Positions 42,412 through 51,958 of a stretch of DNA of 64,000 nucleotides are shown here, one piece after another (position 1 is the stretch's first letter; each line of letters opens with the position of its first letter). Origin of the DNA: a bacterium (GTDB taxonomy: Bacteria; Methylomirabilota; Methylomirabilia; Methylomirabilales; 2-02-FULL-66-22); contig JAKPQH010000146.1 in the NCBI GenBank assembly GCA_029580855.1, positions 62,001 through 126,000 on the forward strand. Reading direction: 5' to 3'. The position numbers were made by a program, and so were the translations under genes. The notes under the pieces were generated by a model that was given only the letters and a program-made list of their open reading frames with translations, was not told the DNA's origin and did no database searches.

Positions 42412-43704
42412 TCACGGACCCAGGAATCGGTGCGGAATATACGTGGCGGTCCAGGGCACGAAGGCCACCAGCAGCATGACCGCGACGAGGGCGGCAACGA
42501 ACGGGTAACTGTACCGGATCGTCTCGTCATACTTGCATCCGGCGATGCCCGTGGCCACAAAGAGAAGGACTGCCACCGGTGGCGTGACCGCGCCGATCTG
42601 GGTGGCGATCGTCATCAACAGCCCGAAGTGAAACGGGTCAAATCCATAGGCCTTGGTCACGAACATGCACACGGGAATCAGGATGATCAGCACCGCCAGC
42701 GACTCGATGAACATCCCCATGATGAAGATGACCCCGAGCAGGACCAGGAGGATCACGTTCCGATCGTTCGAGATGCTTTTGAGCAGATCCAGCACGATCA
42801 CGTTGAAGTCGAGATACGCAAGCAGCCAGCCAAACGCGCCGGCGACCGAGATGATCCCGACCACCGTGGCCGTGACGACGGCCGCATTGACCAGGATCTT
42901 TGGCAGATCGGTGAGTTTCAGCGTCTTGTACACGACGAAGGAGACGAAGAACGCGTACCAGCAAGCTACCACGCCTGCTTCCGTCGCCGTGAACACTCCG
43001 GAGAGGATGCCGCCCAAGATGATGACGGGCGCCAGCAGGGCGGACCAGACCCGCCCCAGAGCCTTGATCATTCGCGTGAAGCTGAACTTCCCCGTCGTGA
43101 CCCGGAGGGCGGGAAATTGGGGAAAGAAGGAGTGGATGTAAATCGTCACCATCAGGAAGATCCCGATGATGATGCCCGGGATCACGCCGGACAAGAAAAG
43201 CCCTCCGATGGAGGTGCCCGTCATCGAACCATAGATGATCATGGTCATGCTGGGCGGGATGATCGGCCCGATGGTTCCGGCGGCCGCCAAGATGGAGGCG
43301 GCAAAGCCGGGCTGATAGCCCCGTTCCTTCATGGAGGGGATCAGGATGGAGCCGATGGCCGACGTATCGGCGACCGACGAGCCGGACACGCCGGCGAAGA
43401 TCATGCTGCCCACCACCGAGGCATGGCCGAGCCCGCCGCGAAGGTGCCCGACCAAAGTGTCCGAGAAGGCCACCATCTTGTCGCTGATCCCGCCCCGGGA
43501 CATCAGCTCTCCCGCCAGGATGAAGAAGGGCATGGCGAGGAGGCTGAACGAGTCGAGCATGGCAAACATCTTCTGGGGAAAGATCGCCAGGACCACACCC
43601 GGACTCAGAAACATGCCGAGGAGGCCCGCGATGCCGATGGCCAGGAGCACCGGCGCTCCGCCGAACAGGAGCAAGAGCAGCGCGACGAACAAACCGATCA
43701 GCAT
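42412..43704 (-). CDS. dctM: TRAP transporter large permease (DctM)
   Basis: MLIGLFVALLLLLFGGAPVLLAIGIAGL...GTIGPIIPPSMTMIIYGSMT. Confidence 0.93.
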   Translation of the reverse strand: MLIGLFVALLLLLFGGAPVLLAIGIAGLLGMFLSPGVVLAIFPQKMFAMLDSFSLLAMPFFILAGELMSRGGISDKMVAFSDTLVGHLRGGLGHASVVGSMIFAGVSGSSVADTSAIGSILIPSMKERGYQPGFAASILAAAGTIGPIIPPSMTMIIYGSMTGTSIGGLFLSGVIPGIIIGIFLMVTIYIHSFFPQFPALRVTTGKFSFTRMIKALGRVWSALLAPVIILGGILSGVFTATEAGVVACWYAFFVSFVVYKTLKLTDLPKILVNAAVVTATVVGIISVAGAFGWLLAYLDFNVIVLDLLKSISNDRNVILLVLLGVIFIMGMFIESLAVLIILIPVCMFVTKAYGFDPFHFGLLMTIATQIGAVTPPVAVLLFVATGIAGCKYDETIRYSYPFVAALVAVMLLVAFVPWTATYIPHRFLGP

Positions 43705-44198
43705 GCTGCGCCTCTCGTCATCGTGCCCGCACGGAGCTGACAGGCGGAGGCCGCCACTCTGCGCAGTGCCACGAGTCCCAGATAGACCCCTCCCACCACC
43801 AGGCTCAGATATGCCCGATCCATTCGGAGGCCGAGCGCCGGGCTGGTCTGTTTGCTCGCTACGCCCATCACCACGGAGGTATAGACCACGATGGCAATCG
43901 CCAGCCCTACCCACAGAATATCCATCGTCAGCGTCAGAACCAGCTGCGCCTTGGGTGGCAGACCCTTGACGAAAAGATTCATGCCGACGTGGGCACCGCG
44001 ATTATACGCCACCGGGACGGCCAGAAAGACCACCCAGATGTTGGCGTACACCATGAACTCCTCGCTCCAGCTCAGCGAGTGGTTGAGGATGAAGCGATTG
44101 AAGACCTGCATCCCGCCCACGATCACGATGAGCAGGAACAGGATGAAGATGAGGATCTCGAAGGCGCGGTTCACAAGACCAAGAAGCTTGTCGAGCAT
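43698..44198 (-). CDS. dctQ: TRAP transporter small permease (DctQ)
   Basis: MLDKLLGLVNRAFEILIFILFLLIVIVGGMQVFNRFILNHSLSWSEEFM; four hydrophobic helices. Confidence 0.9.
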   Translation of the reverse strand: MLDKLLGLVNRAFEILIFILFLLIVIVGGMQVFNRFILNHSLSWSEEFMVYANIWVVFLAVPVAYNRGAHVGMNLFVKGLPPKAQLVLTLTMDILWVGLAIAIVVYTSVVMGVASKQTSPALGLRMDRAYLSLVVGGVYLGLVALRRVAASACQLRAGTMTRGAAC

Positions 44199-44309
44199 CG
44201 TGTTCTCCCGACTGAAGAACGGGGGCGACGCGCGTGTCCTCGGCGACACCACGGCAGCAAGAGGCATCTCCGCCTCCCGCCGCCGCATCACATCTCCGAA
44301 CGACGACGC

Positions 44310-45311
44310 CTAATTCGTCGCCCGAATGATCTCGAGGAGATCCGACGCCCCGATCTCTTTGGCGAACTTGTCCTGAACCGCAACGGCATTCTTGCGGAAC
44401 CCGCTGGTGTCGATCTTGTGGATGGTCATCCCCTTTGTTTTCAGGAAGTCGAAGGCCTCCTGCTCGCGCAGAGGTCCCAGGCTTCGCTGAACGTCCCGAG
44501 CCATGTTGGCCCCATCCATGATGACGGCCTTTTCTTTGTCGGTAAGCCCTGACCACTCCTTCTTGGAGTAGACGAACACCAGCGGACCGAAGAGGTGCTG
44601 GGTCAGGGCGATGTACTTCGAGACCTCGTAGAACTTTTGCGCTTTGATCACGGCCGACCCGTGCTCGAGACCATCCAGCACGCCGGTCTGCATCGCGGTG
44701 TACACCTCGCCGAACGCCATCGGAGTGGCATTCGCCCCCATGGCATTGAGCGCCGCGACGTACGTCGGGGTCTGGATTGTCCGGATCTTCAGCCCCTTGA
44801 TGTCTCCCGGCGCCTTGACTTCCTTTTTCGCTGTGACGACGTTTCGGAAGCCCCAGCTGTCCATCCAGGCCAGAACCTGGAAGCCGGTCTGGTCAAGCTC
44901 CTTACCCAAGGCCTCCCCGACCTTACCATCCAGAACGTGGTGCGCATGGTCGTAGCTCTTCCACATGAACGGCAGGTCCAGAACGCCGGTCTTCTTGCTG
45001 AAGTTGTTGAGGATGGCGGTACCGCTGATCACCGCCGTGGCGCCGGAGCCGAGCTGCATTCCCTCGTACACCGCGCGCTCTTCGCCCAGGGCGTTGGCGG
45101 CATAGATCTTGACCTCAAGCGTATCCGAATTGTCTTCGATCCACTTCTGGAAAATCCAGGCCGCGGTGTGGATCTCCGACGCGAAATCCGCCTGGTGACT
45201 GTGGGACAGCTTGATGACCTTCTTGGCAGCCGAGGCAGGCGACGACGGCGCCAAGGCGATGGCCAGCGCGACTCCGAAAATGAGGACGACGAATCCGAGT
45301 GCCTTCTTCAT
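44310..45311 (-). CDS. dctP: TRAP transporter substrate-binding protein (DctP)
   Basis: Signal peptide; KLSHSHQADFASEIHTAAWIFQKWIEDNSD; WGFRNVVTAKKEVKAPGDIKGLKIRTIQTPTYV. Confidence 0.93.
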   Translation of the reverse strand: MKKALGFVVLIFGVALAIALAPSSPASAAKKVIKLSHSHQADFASEIHTAAWIFQKWIEDNSDTLEVKIYAANALGEERAVYEGMQLGSGATAVISGTAILNNFSKKTGVLDLPFMWKSYDHAHHVLDGKVGEALGKELDQTGFQVLAWMDSWGFRNVVTAKKEVKAPGDIKGLKIRTIQTPTYVAALNAMGANATPMAFGEVYTAMQTGVLDGLEHGSAVIKAQKFYEVSKYIALTQHLFGPLVFVYSKKEWSGLTDKEKAVIMDGANMARDVQRSLGPLREQEAFDFLKTKGMTIHKIDTSGFRKNAVAVQDKFAKEIGASDLLEIIRATN

Positions 45312-45356
45312 GGGTCCCTCCTATGACGGTTGTCTACCCCATCGGCTGGGTTACCC

Positions 45357-46163
45357 TCAGCCGTTCACCAGCACGAACCGAGGAAAGTCCGCAACGGTCC
45401 CGTGGTGTTTCAACATCTTGGAGATACTCCCCAAAAACGTGCGGGCCAGGGCGAGGATCGCTTTGCCAGGGCCGCGCGTCACGCCCCGTGTGGTGATGGG
45501 GCCCCTGCGCTCGGTGGCGTGCGCGTGGTGCACCCGCGGGACGATCCCGACGTAGGCCGCGCGCGTCCCCTCGCTGGGAAAGTCGGCGATGTCCCCGATC
45601 ATGGCGAGCCGGATGCTCGCCCCCACGGCCCCGAGGCCTGGGATGCGGGTGAGGTTCTCCCCCCCTGGCAGGCGCGGTCCCGGCTCCCGCAACAGCCCTG
45701 CGCGTTTCTGGATGCGCGCGTTCACGTGCCGGCTCTCCCCCAGGCTGTCCAGCTCCCGCCGATCGAGCTCGGGGACGGGGGCTGTCCGACCCGCAGCCCA
45801 GCCCTTCTCGCTCCCCAGGCTCTCCTTGCGGAGGAGGATCCCCCGGGCCGCCCGCTCGGCCGTCAGCCGCCCCTCGGGCCGGAGCCCCGTGGCGAGAACC
45901 GCCGCCGGCCCCGTCGCGTCCTGCTCATCGGTCTTCTTCATCGCGCGGCTGATCACCCCGCACTGGTGGGGGGTGACGACCACGACCCGACAGCCGCGGG
46001 CCTTTACGGCCACTGCATCAGTCGCGCGCCCCGGCTTGGCAAAGGCCGCCAGCCTCCGGCTCGCCCATTCCCGACGCTCCCCGCTGCCGTCCGCCTCGCG
46101 CGTGGAGACCGTGACGCAGTTCCGGGGCCGATCGCCGCCCCGGTCCCGGGTCTCGCGCTTCAT
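45357..46163 (-). pseudogene. IS110-family transposase remnant
   Basis: CRVVVVTPHQCGVISRAMKKTDEQDA and IPGLGAVGASIRLAMIGDIADFPSEGTRAAYVGIVPR match IS110 layout, but N-terminal DEDD region is eroded and the C-terminus is short. Confidence 0.6.
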
Positions 46164-46897
46164 CGTCGTTCCTCCTGTCTGGGGTGACGATGAAGTCGAC
46201 ATGCTCTTCGGCGGTCCCCAGGCTCCTCTCCCCGGTGCGCGCCCGCCTTGGGGCGGCCCTTAGGGTGGCGCCCCGGTTCCCGGGCTGCCTACTCTCCGGG
46301 GTCGACGCCTCCCGTCGCCCCTGCAGCCTGTCACCTGTCTCCTCCATCCGTTTCCGGCTGGCGTATCACCGCCGACGCCCCTCATTCATACCATCTCCTT
46401 TCGGGTTCCGGGCGGGCGCGGGTTGTGTTCTCGTGGGTGGAGTAAATCTCGTGAAGCGTTCCTCGTTCGGCTCTGTCACTATTATTTCAAACTGGGCGTT
46501 AGAGCAAGGAAAAGCGTAGCCCGTGGCAAAAGGGCACGGAAACCCGACCCGACCGGAACCGTGCGAAGATCAAGTCCAGACCGGGATACTTGCAAGGCGG
46601 AAAACCGTCGCCTCGGCCGGGGGCCGCACAACCGCTGCCTGTCGTGTCGCGTCGGATGGTCCGACTCGCCGGTCTCCGCCTCCGCCTCAGCCCCTCGCGC
46701 CACGGAGCTGCCGGGCGAGGCGTTTGTCGTGAAGCGGCGAGTGGCCCGTTCCGGGCAACGCACCTTTGGTGGAAGTGGCTGTACGTCCGGCGATGCGTAC
46801 GGAAACCGCGGAGACCTGGGTCCGACAGGCCGACTCCCGGTGCGGCGCCCGTGAGCCGGATTGATGCGACGAGGAGGATTCCGGGGCGCGCCTCGTT

Positions 46898-47959
46898 CTA
46901 CAGCGGCAATCGCACCGTTTTTCCGGTCCGTGCGCTCTGGTAGGTCGCGAGGATCAACTCCACCGCCTTGCGCCCTTCGCGGCCGTCCACCATCGGCGGC
47001 CGGCCGGTGTTGAGTGCTGCGACAAAATCTTCGAACTGTCGCTGGTGTCCCACGAACGAGATCGCCTTCGGGTCCGCCGCTCCGCCCTTGCCGGTGTCGC
47101 GCGCGCCGAGGCGCGCCAGCAGCGCTGCGTCGCCTTTGGCAGGTTTGGCGAAGGTCCACGTCACCAGGTCGTCCTCGCGGGTGGCGACGCCGCCCCGGTC
47201 GCCGCACAGCTCGATCCGCTTGGCGTGGCCCGGCCAGACGCTCGTGGCACCCTCGATCACTCCCAGCGCGCCGTTCTTGAACCGGATGGCCGCCACCGCG
47301 GTATCCTCGACCTCGATTCGCGTGTGAGCCCGGCACGCGGTGAAAGCCCGCACCTCGACCGCCGGACCCATAAACCACTGGAGCAGATCGATGGTGTGAA
47401 TACCTTGGTTCATCAGGCATCCGCCGCCGTCCAGCTTTTGCGTGCCGCGCCAGGCCGCAGAATCGTAATACGACTGGGGTCGCCACCACTTGACGTAGGC
47501 CGAGCCCAGCGTGATGCGACCGAGGCGGCCGGCGTCCACCGCCCGCTTGATGCGCTGATACACCTCGCTCGTCCGCGACGGGAAGATCCCGCCGAGAAGC
47601 ACACGCCGGCGCCGGCAGACCGAAATCATCCGATCCAGCCGCGCCAGCGTCACCTCCAGCGGCTTCTCGCAGAGCACGTGCTTGCCGTGCTCCGCCGCCA
47701 TGACCGTCGGCTCCAGATGCGCGCCGGACGGCGTGCAGATCGTGACGATGTCAATGTCGTCCCGCTCGACCAGCGCCCGGTACGAACCCACGCCTTCCAC
47801 GCCGTACTGCGCCGCGAACTCCGCGGCCTTGGCCGCATCCCGGCTGGCCACGGCCACCAGCCGCGCCCCCTTCATCACCTGGATCGCCTTGGCGTGAAAG
47901 TGCGAAATCATGCCGAGACCGATGATCCCGAACCGGTACTCTCGCTTGGACGACGCCAT
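46898..47959 (-). CDS. Gfo/Idh/MocA family oxidoreductase
   Basis: YRFGIIGLGMISHFHAKAIQVM; HVLCEKPLEVT. Confidence 0.92.
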   Translation of the reverse strand: MASSKREYRFGIIGLGMISHFHAKAIQVMKGARLVAVASRDAAKAAEFAAQYGVEGVGSYRALVERDDIDIVTICTPSGAHLEPTVMAAEHGKHVLCEKPLEVTLARLDRMISVCRRRRVLLGGIFPSRTSEVYQRIKRAVDAGRLGRITLGSAYVKWWRPQSYYDSAAWRGTQKLDGGGCLMNQGIHTIDLLQWFMGPAVEVRAFTACRAHTRIEVEDTAVAAIRFKNGALGVIEGATSVWPGHAKRIELCGDRGGVATREDDLVTWTFAKPAKGDAALLARLGARDTGKGGAADPKAISFVGHQRQFEDFVAALNTGRPPMVDGREGRKAVELILATYQSARTGKTVRLPL

Positions 47960-48074
47960 GGTGTCCTCCGTTCGCACTGGTGTCTTCCGCCTGTGCGCGC
48001 GTCTGGTGTTCGATGGTCGCGACGGCTTGGCGAACCCACGAAGGATTGGGTGATACCATGGGGCTTCCCCAGCA

Positions 48075-48500
48075 CTACCGTCGCGACAGGTGCAATGTCC
48101 AATCGAGGGTCAAGAGCGGCACGACAGGCTTCATTGACTCGAAAGCTGCGTCGCAATGGATGAGGACCGCCTGGTGATTGATGGCCACCGTCGCGATGAG
48201 GCAGTCCGCCGCGGTCGGCGTGATGCCTTCCCGCCGCAACCGCGCCGCAAGATTCCACGCCTGCTTCCACCACGAGACCTCGAACGGGAGACGGACGATC
48301 GGAGCAAACCATTGCAGCATGGACTCCTTGCGCTCGGTCGTCCGCAAACCCGTCATGAGCTCCATCTGTATAGCTGTCAATTCAAGCATCTGGTTGACCG
48401 CCGGATCCGAAGCAAGGAATTCATCAACGGTCCGGACGGCGCGACATCTCGCGGCTGTGGCGCGCACGCAACAGACGACGAACGGGAGCCCGGAAATCAC
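48075..48500 (-). CDS. PIN-domain protein, N-terminally atypical
   Basis: GTG start at 48500 overlaps the ATPase stop (GTGA); VDEFLASDPAVNQMLELTAIQMELMTGLRTTERKESMLQWFAPIVRLP...TPTAADCLIATVAINHQAVLIHCD is VapC-like, but the first PIN Asp (xxDTS/N) is missing. Confidence 0.6.
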   Translation of the reverse strand: MISGLPFVVCCVRATAARCRAVRTVDEFLASDPAVNQMLELTAIQMELMTGLRTTERKESMLQWFAPIVRLPFEVSWWKQAWNLAARLRREGITPTAADCLIATVAINHQAVLIHCDAAFESMKPVVPLLTLDWTLHLSRR

Positions 48501-51262
48501 TCCACGCTTACGTTTCCCCCTAGACCCAGATCGTCCAGCGACTGACGAATGTCCTTTTCCAGATTGGCGGCTTGGTCCTGGGTTACAGTCACCGACAGAT
48601 CGATACCGATGCGCACGTCCGTTCCCGCGCGCAGCTTCGGCAGGATGCGGGTGCCGAGGCGATTCCAGAGTTCCAGCGGGATCTGGCCGCGAATCTGGAG
48701 CGTGTGGGTCGCTGTGTCGGAAACGGGTCCAGACATTGGGCCTGGCGATGAGCCGGGCCCGACCGGCGTCGGCGCGGGTGGCGGTTCCACTATGGGACCG
48801 ACGGGCGGTTCTACGACGGCGCCGGTCTTCAAGGCTTGAGCCGTCGCTTTGGTCAACAGAAAGACCTTGGCCTCGAAGGCGATCTCGTCCGGGGATACCA
48901 ATTCCTTGAACCACACACGGTCGTAGGTGCCGTCCGGGCGGTCGCCGGAGGCCAGACCGAAATCGCCGCGACTGACGAACTCGACGATTTTGCCTCTCAG
49001 GATCGCGTCGGGATCCATAAGCCGGGTGAGTGCGCCGTTGAGGAAGCTCTGCCGCAGGCTCGCGAGCGGCCACGCCCCGGACTCCTTGAGCGCCGGCGGC
49101 CAGTTGCGCTCCAGATAGCTCGCGCCGACGGACTCGTTGAGCAGCGCCTCGGCCTTGAGTGCAGCGATTACCCGCCCGCACAGGGTCTCGCCGCTGGAGG
49201 AATGTCCCGCGCCGAGGTCGATCACCTTGAGTCCGTCCGCCTCGCGCGCGTCGGCCACGACCGCAAAACGGTAGCCGCCCCACACCTCGTCCTTGGCCGT
49301 CTCTTCCGCGTCCTTCAGTTCGGCCAAAAGATCCGCCCGATCGCTCTTCTCGAACTCGCCGCCCAGCGTCCCGTCGGCGACTTCGCGCGCCACCCGTTTC
49401 CACGCCAGCCACAGCTCGACCTTCTCGCGCAGGTCGCGGCCGGGCTTCTTCAGACACCAGACCAGCGCCCCCGGATAGAGCCGTCGCGACCTACCCCGCT
49501 GGCGCGTCCACTCCACCACCTGGGCGCGCAGCGCGCCGCCACCGGACCACTCCATCTCCGGCCCGGCCACGACCAAGGCGAGCTTGGGCCGATCCGGGAT
49601 CTCCGCCGGGTCATCTTTGAGCATCTCCACCGGGATGCGCGCCCCCCGCCGAAACTCGTCCTCGACCAGCTTCCGCAGCGCGGGCTTGACCTCCGTCTCC
49701 GCATCGAGCGACGCGCGGCGGTCGCTGACCACCTTTTTCATGGTCGGCTGGTAGCCGATCCGGAAACCGTCCGGGCCCACCTTCCGAACGAAGTAGGCGC
49801 GGTCCTCCAGCGCGAAGGCGGCCGTGTCGATGGAGGTCGTGTCCAACTCGGGCTCGCCGAGGGCAAAGCGCAGCTCCGGGAGGTGCGCCACCTTGTCCGT
49901 CTGGCCCCCCGAGGACTCGAAGAGGATGGCCGATCCGACCCGCCGGTGGATGTCTCGGAGGGGGCCTTTGGTGTCGGCGTCGAGCGCCTTCGCGTGCGCC
50001 TGCTCGCCCGCGAGGTCGGCGTCGAGCGCGGCGACCAGCCGCGACTCGCCGAGCTGGCCGAGAACTACGCTGCGAAACCCCGGCTCGTTCAGCGGGGCGG
50101 AGCCCAGCGTGATGAGCGGCTCGGTGCGGGCCTTGCGGAACGCGTCCTGGGCGGCGATGGAGATCCACTGGGCCAGCATGGCCAACGTGCCCCGGGTCTG
50201 CTGGTACTGCGGGAGCGCCTGCCACTTGCGCTGGAAGACGGAGAGCGTCCCGGGATGGAACGGGTAGCAGGTCTCGAAGCGGCGCTGGAGGAACTCGCGT
50301 GCCTTGGCCTCGGTCGCGGCCGTATCCACCGCCGTCCACTCCGGCGGGAGCTGCGCGCGTCGCTCGAAACACCAGTCGCCGAACGCTTTGGCGACGTTCC
50401 TCCGGATCTTCTCGCTCCCCAGATCCTGGAAGAGCCGCCGCCGGATGACCTCGCTGATCTCCGTCTCGTCGTTGACAAGCAACGGCTTGGCGACGGCGCC
50501 CACGATTTTCACGATCTTGTCTTGCCATTCCAGGTCCCAGCCGGTCATCTCCACCTGGCTGCGCGGGAGGCTGACGACCGCCGACCGGAACCTGGTGCCG
50601 ACAAAGCCGCGCACGATGTTGTGCAGGAACGCGTGCATGGATTCCGCGAACCGCCGATGCCGGTTGAAGAAGTTCAGTAATTCGTCGAAGAGCAAGAGGA
50701 CGGGCCCATTGGCCAACCCGATGAGGCGGTTGAGGGTCTCGGTGCCGGGCGGCGCCTCCTTCGCCGCCGGCCCGAGGGCCTTCACGCCCTCGTCGCCGCC
50801 AAGTTGTCGGGCGATGTCGATCCAGGGCGTCTCGCGAAGCGGCTGGGGGTCCCAGGCGTTGCCGACGAACACCGCCACCCGGGCGGCCGGGACCGCGCCG
50901 AGCTCCGCCTCGCGGAGCAGGGCCGCCACTCCGGGCCACGCGGCCGCCGCCGGACCGCCGTTGGCCAGGTGCCAGAGCGTCGTCAGCATGTGCGTCTTCC
51001 CGCCGCCCATCTGTGTGACCAGGGTCTGAACCGGCGCGGTGTTCTGCGTCTCGCCCGCCAGGCGCCGCAACACCAACGCGGAATTGTCGCGCAGCGCCCG
51101 CGTGAAACAGGTGCGCGCGAAGAACTGGTCGGGCGTCCGGTAGTCCTCCGGGGCCGTCCCCGCGACGACCTGTTCGAGCGCGATGGCGAACTCGTCCGGG
51201 TTGAACGACCGGCCCTCGCGGACTTCCTTGCGCGGCGTGGCGATCCTGTACCAGGGATCCAT
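48497..51262 (-). CDS. DUF499 family AAA ATPase (defence-associated)
   Basis: QTLVTQMGGGKTHMLTTLWHL (Walker A), VLLLFDELLNF (Walker B). Confidence 0.85.
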   Translation of the reverse strand: MDPWYRIATPRKEVREGRSFNPDEFAIALEQVVAGTAPEDYRTPDQFFARTCFTRALRDNSALVLRRLAGETQNTAPVQTLVTQMGGGKTHMLTTLWHLANGGPAAAAWPGVAALLREAELGAVPAARVAVFVGNAWDPQPLRETPWIDIARQLGGDEGVKALGPAAKEAPPGTETLNRLIGLANGPVLLLFDELLNFFNRHRRFAESMHAFLHNIVRGFVGTRFRSAVVSLPRSQVEMTGWDLEWQDKIVKIVGAVAKPLLVNDETEISEVIRRRLFQDLGSEKIRRNVAKAFGDWCFERRAQLPPEWTAVDTAATEAKAREFLQRRFETCYPFHPGTLSVFQRKWQALPQYQQTRGTLAMLAQWISIAAQDAFRKARTEPLITLGSAPLNEPGFRSVVLGQLGESRLVAALDADLAGEQAHAKALDADTKGPLRDIHRRVGSAILFESSGGQTDKVAHLPELRFALGEPELDTTSIDTAAFALEDRAYFVRKVGPDGFRIGYQPTMKKVVSDRRASLDAETEVKPALRKLVEDEFRRGARIPVEMLKDDPAEIPDRPKLALVVAGPEMEWSGGGALRAQVVEWTRQRGRSRRLYPGALVWCLKKPGRDLREKVELWLAWKRVAREVADGTLGGEFEKSDRADLLAELKDAEETAKDEVWGGYRFAVVADAREADGLKVIDLGAGHSSSGETLCGRVIAALKAEALLNESVGASYLERNWPPALKESGAWPLASLRQSFLNGALTRLMDPDAILRGKIVEFVSRGDFGLASGDRPDGTYDRVWFKELVSPDEIAFEAKVFLLTKATAQALKTGAVVEPPVGPIVEPPPAPTPVGPGSSPGPMSGPVSDTATHTLQIRGQIPLELWNRLGTRILPKLRAGTDVRIGIDLSVTVTQDQAANLEKDIRQSLDDLGLGGNVSVE

Positions 51263-51264
51263 GC

Positions 51265-51624
51265 CTAGCCTCTTGGCCTGCGGCCAATCCGAATCCTGCC
51301 GGGTTGCACGACAACGAATTTACCCACGAGGGCGTCGCCGCGCCGTCTGACCATATCGAGCATCACTCTGGGAAGATCTGCCCTGAAGCGGGCGGGGAAT
51401 CGAACGAAAATCACACCTCCCGTCGCGCGCTCTTCGGAGTACACGTACCGCCCGAAATCCTTATCTTCCGTCAGGAGGATGGCTGCCTCTTGGACGGCCA
51501 TTTCGAGAACCCGTTCGTCAGGCGCCCCTCCGGCGATCTCCGATACGGCGGTGACCAGGTGCCCCTCCGCTCGAAGTGCACGCACCACGTTGAAATCGCA
51601 GCTCTCATCCGCCAGAAAACGCAT
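51265..51624 (-). CDS. DUF5615-family PIN-like toxin
   Basis: MRFLADESCDFNVVRALRAEGHLVTAVSEIAGGAPDERVLEMAVQEAAILLTEDKDFG. Confidence 0.88.
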   Translation of the reverse strand: MRFLADESCDFNVVRALRAEGHLVTAVSEIAGGAPDERVLEMAVQEAAILLTEDKDFGRYVYSEERATGGVIFVRFPARFRADLPRVMLDMVRRRGDALVGKFVVVQPGRIRIGRRPRG

Positions 51625-51626
51625 CG

Positions 51627-51878
51627 TTAGCGCGCAGCCCGCTTTCGGGGCTTCTCCAGCAACAGCGTTTCCTCGTTCGCCACTGTGTCCGCGGCATACG
51701 CGATGGCGGCCTGAATGTCCTCTCTCGTCAGGCGCGGATAGGCGTCGAGCAAGTCGGCCTCCGTCGCACCTTCACTCAGCTTTCTGAGGAGTAGCTCAAC
51801 CGGAATCCGGGTGCGCCGGATCACCGGCTTCCCGAGCATAATCTTGGGATTCACTTCAATTCGATCGGTGACGGCCAT
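51627..51878 (-). CDS. DUF433 family antitoxin
   Basis: DRIEVNPKIMLGKPVIRRTRIPVELLLRKLSEGATEADLLDAYPRLTREDIQAAIAYA. Confidence 0.9.
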   Translation of the reverse strand: MAVTDRIEVNPKIMLGKPVIRRTRIPVELLLRKLSEGATEADLLDAYPRLTREDIQAAIAYAADTVANEETLLLEKPRKRAAR

Positions 51879-51958
51879 AATCGTCCCCCTTGTGACGCAG
51901 CCTCGTGATCAACGAACCGAACGAATGTTGCCAATTATTCGTCACCTTTGGAATGCCC

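Noticed and set aside
45357-46202. Intact IS110 element
   Set aside because: Catalytic N-terminal region and C-terminal serine region not convincingly complete and no clear element boundaries, so called a remnant.
46423-46890. Possible coding region between the IS110 remnant and the Gfo/Idh gene
   Set aside because: Several short overlapping ORFs, none with recognisable motifs or RBS; left unannotated.
48836-50680. 614-aa plus-strand ORF (also 56785-59205, 806 aa)
   Set aside because: Antisense shadows of the DUF499 ATPase and helicase genes.
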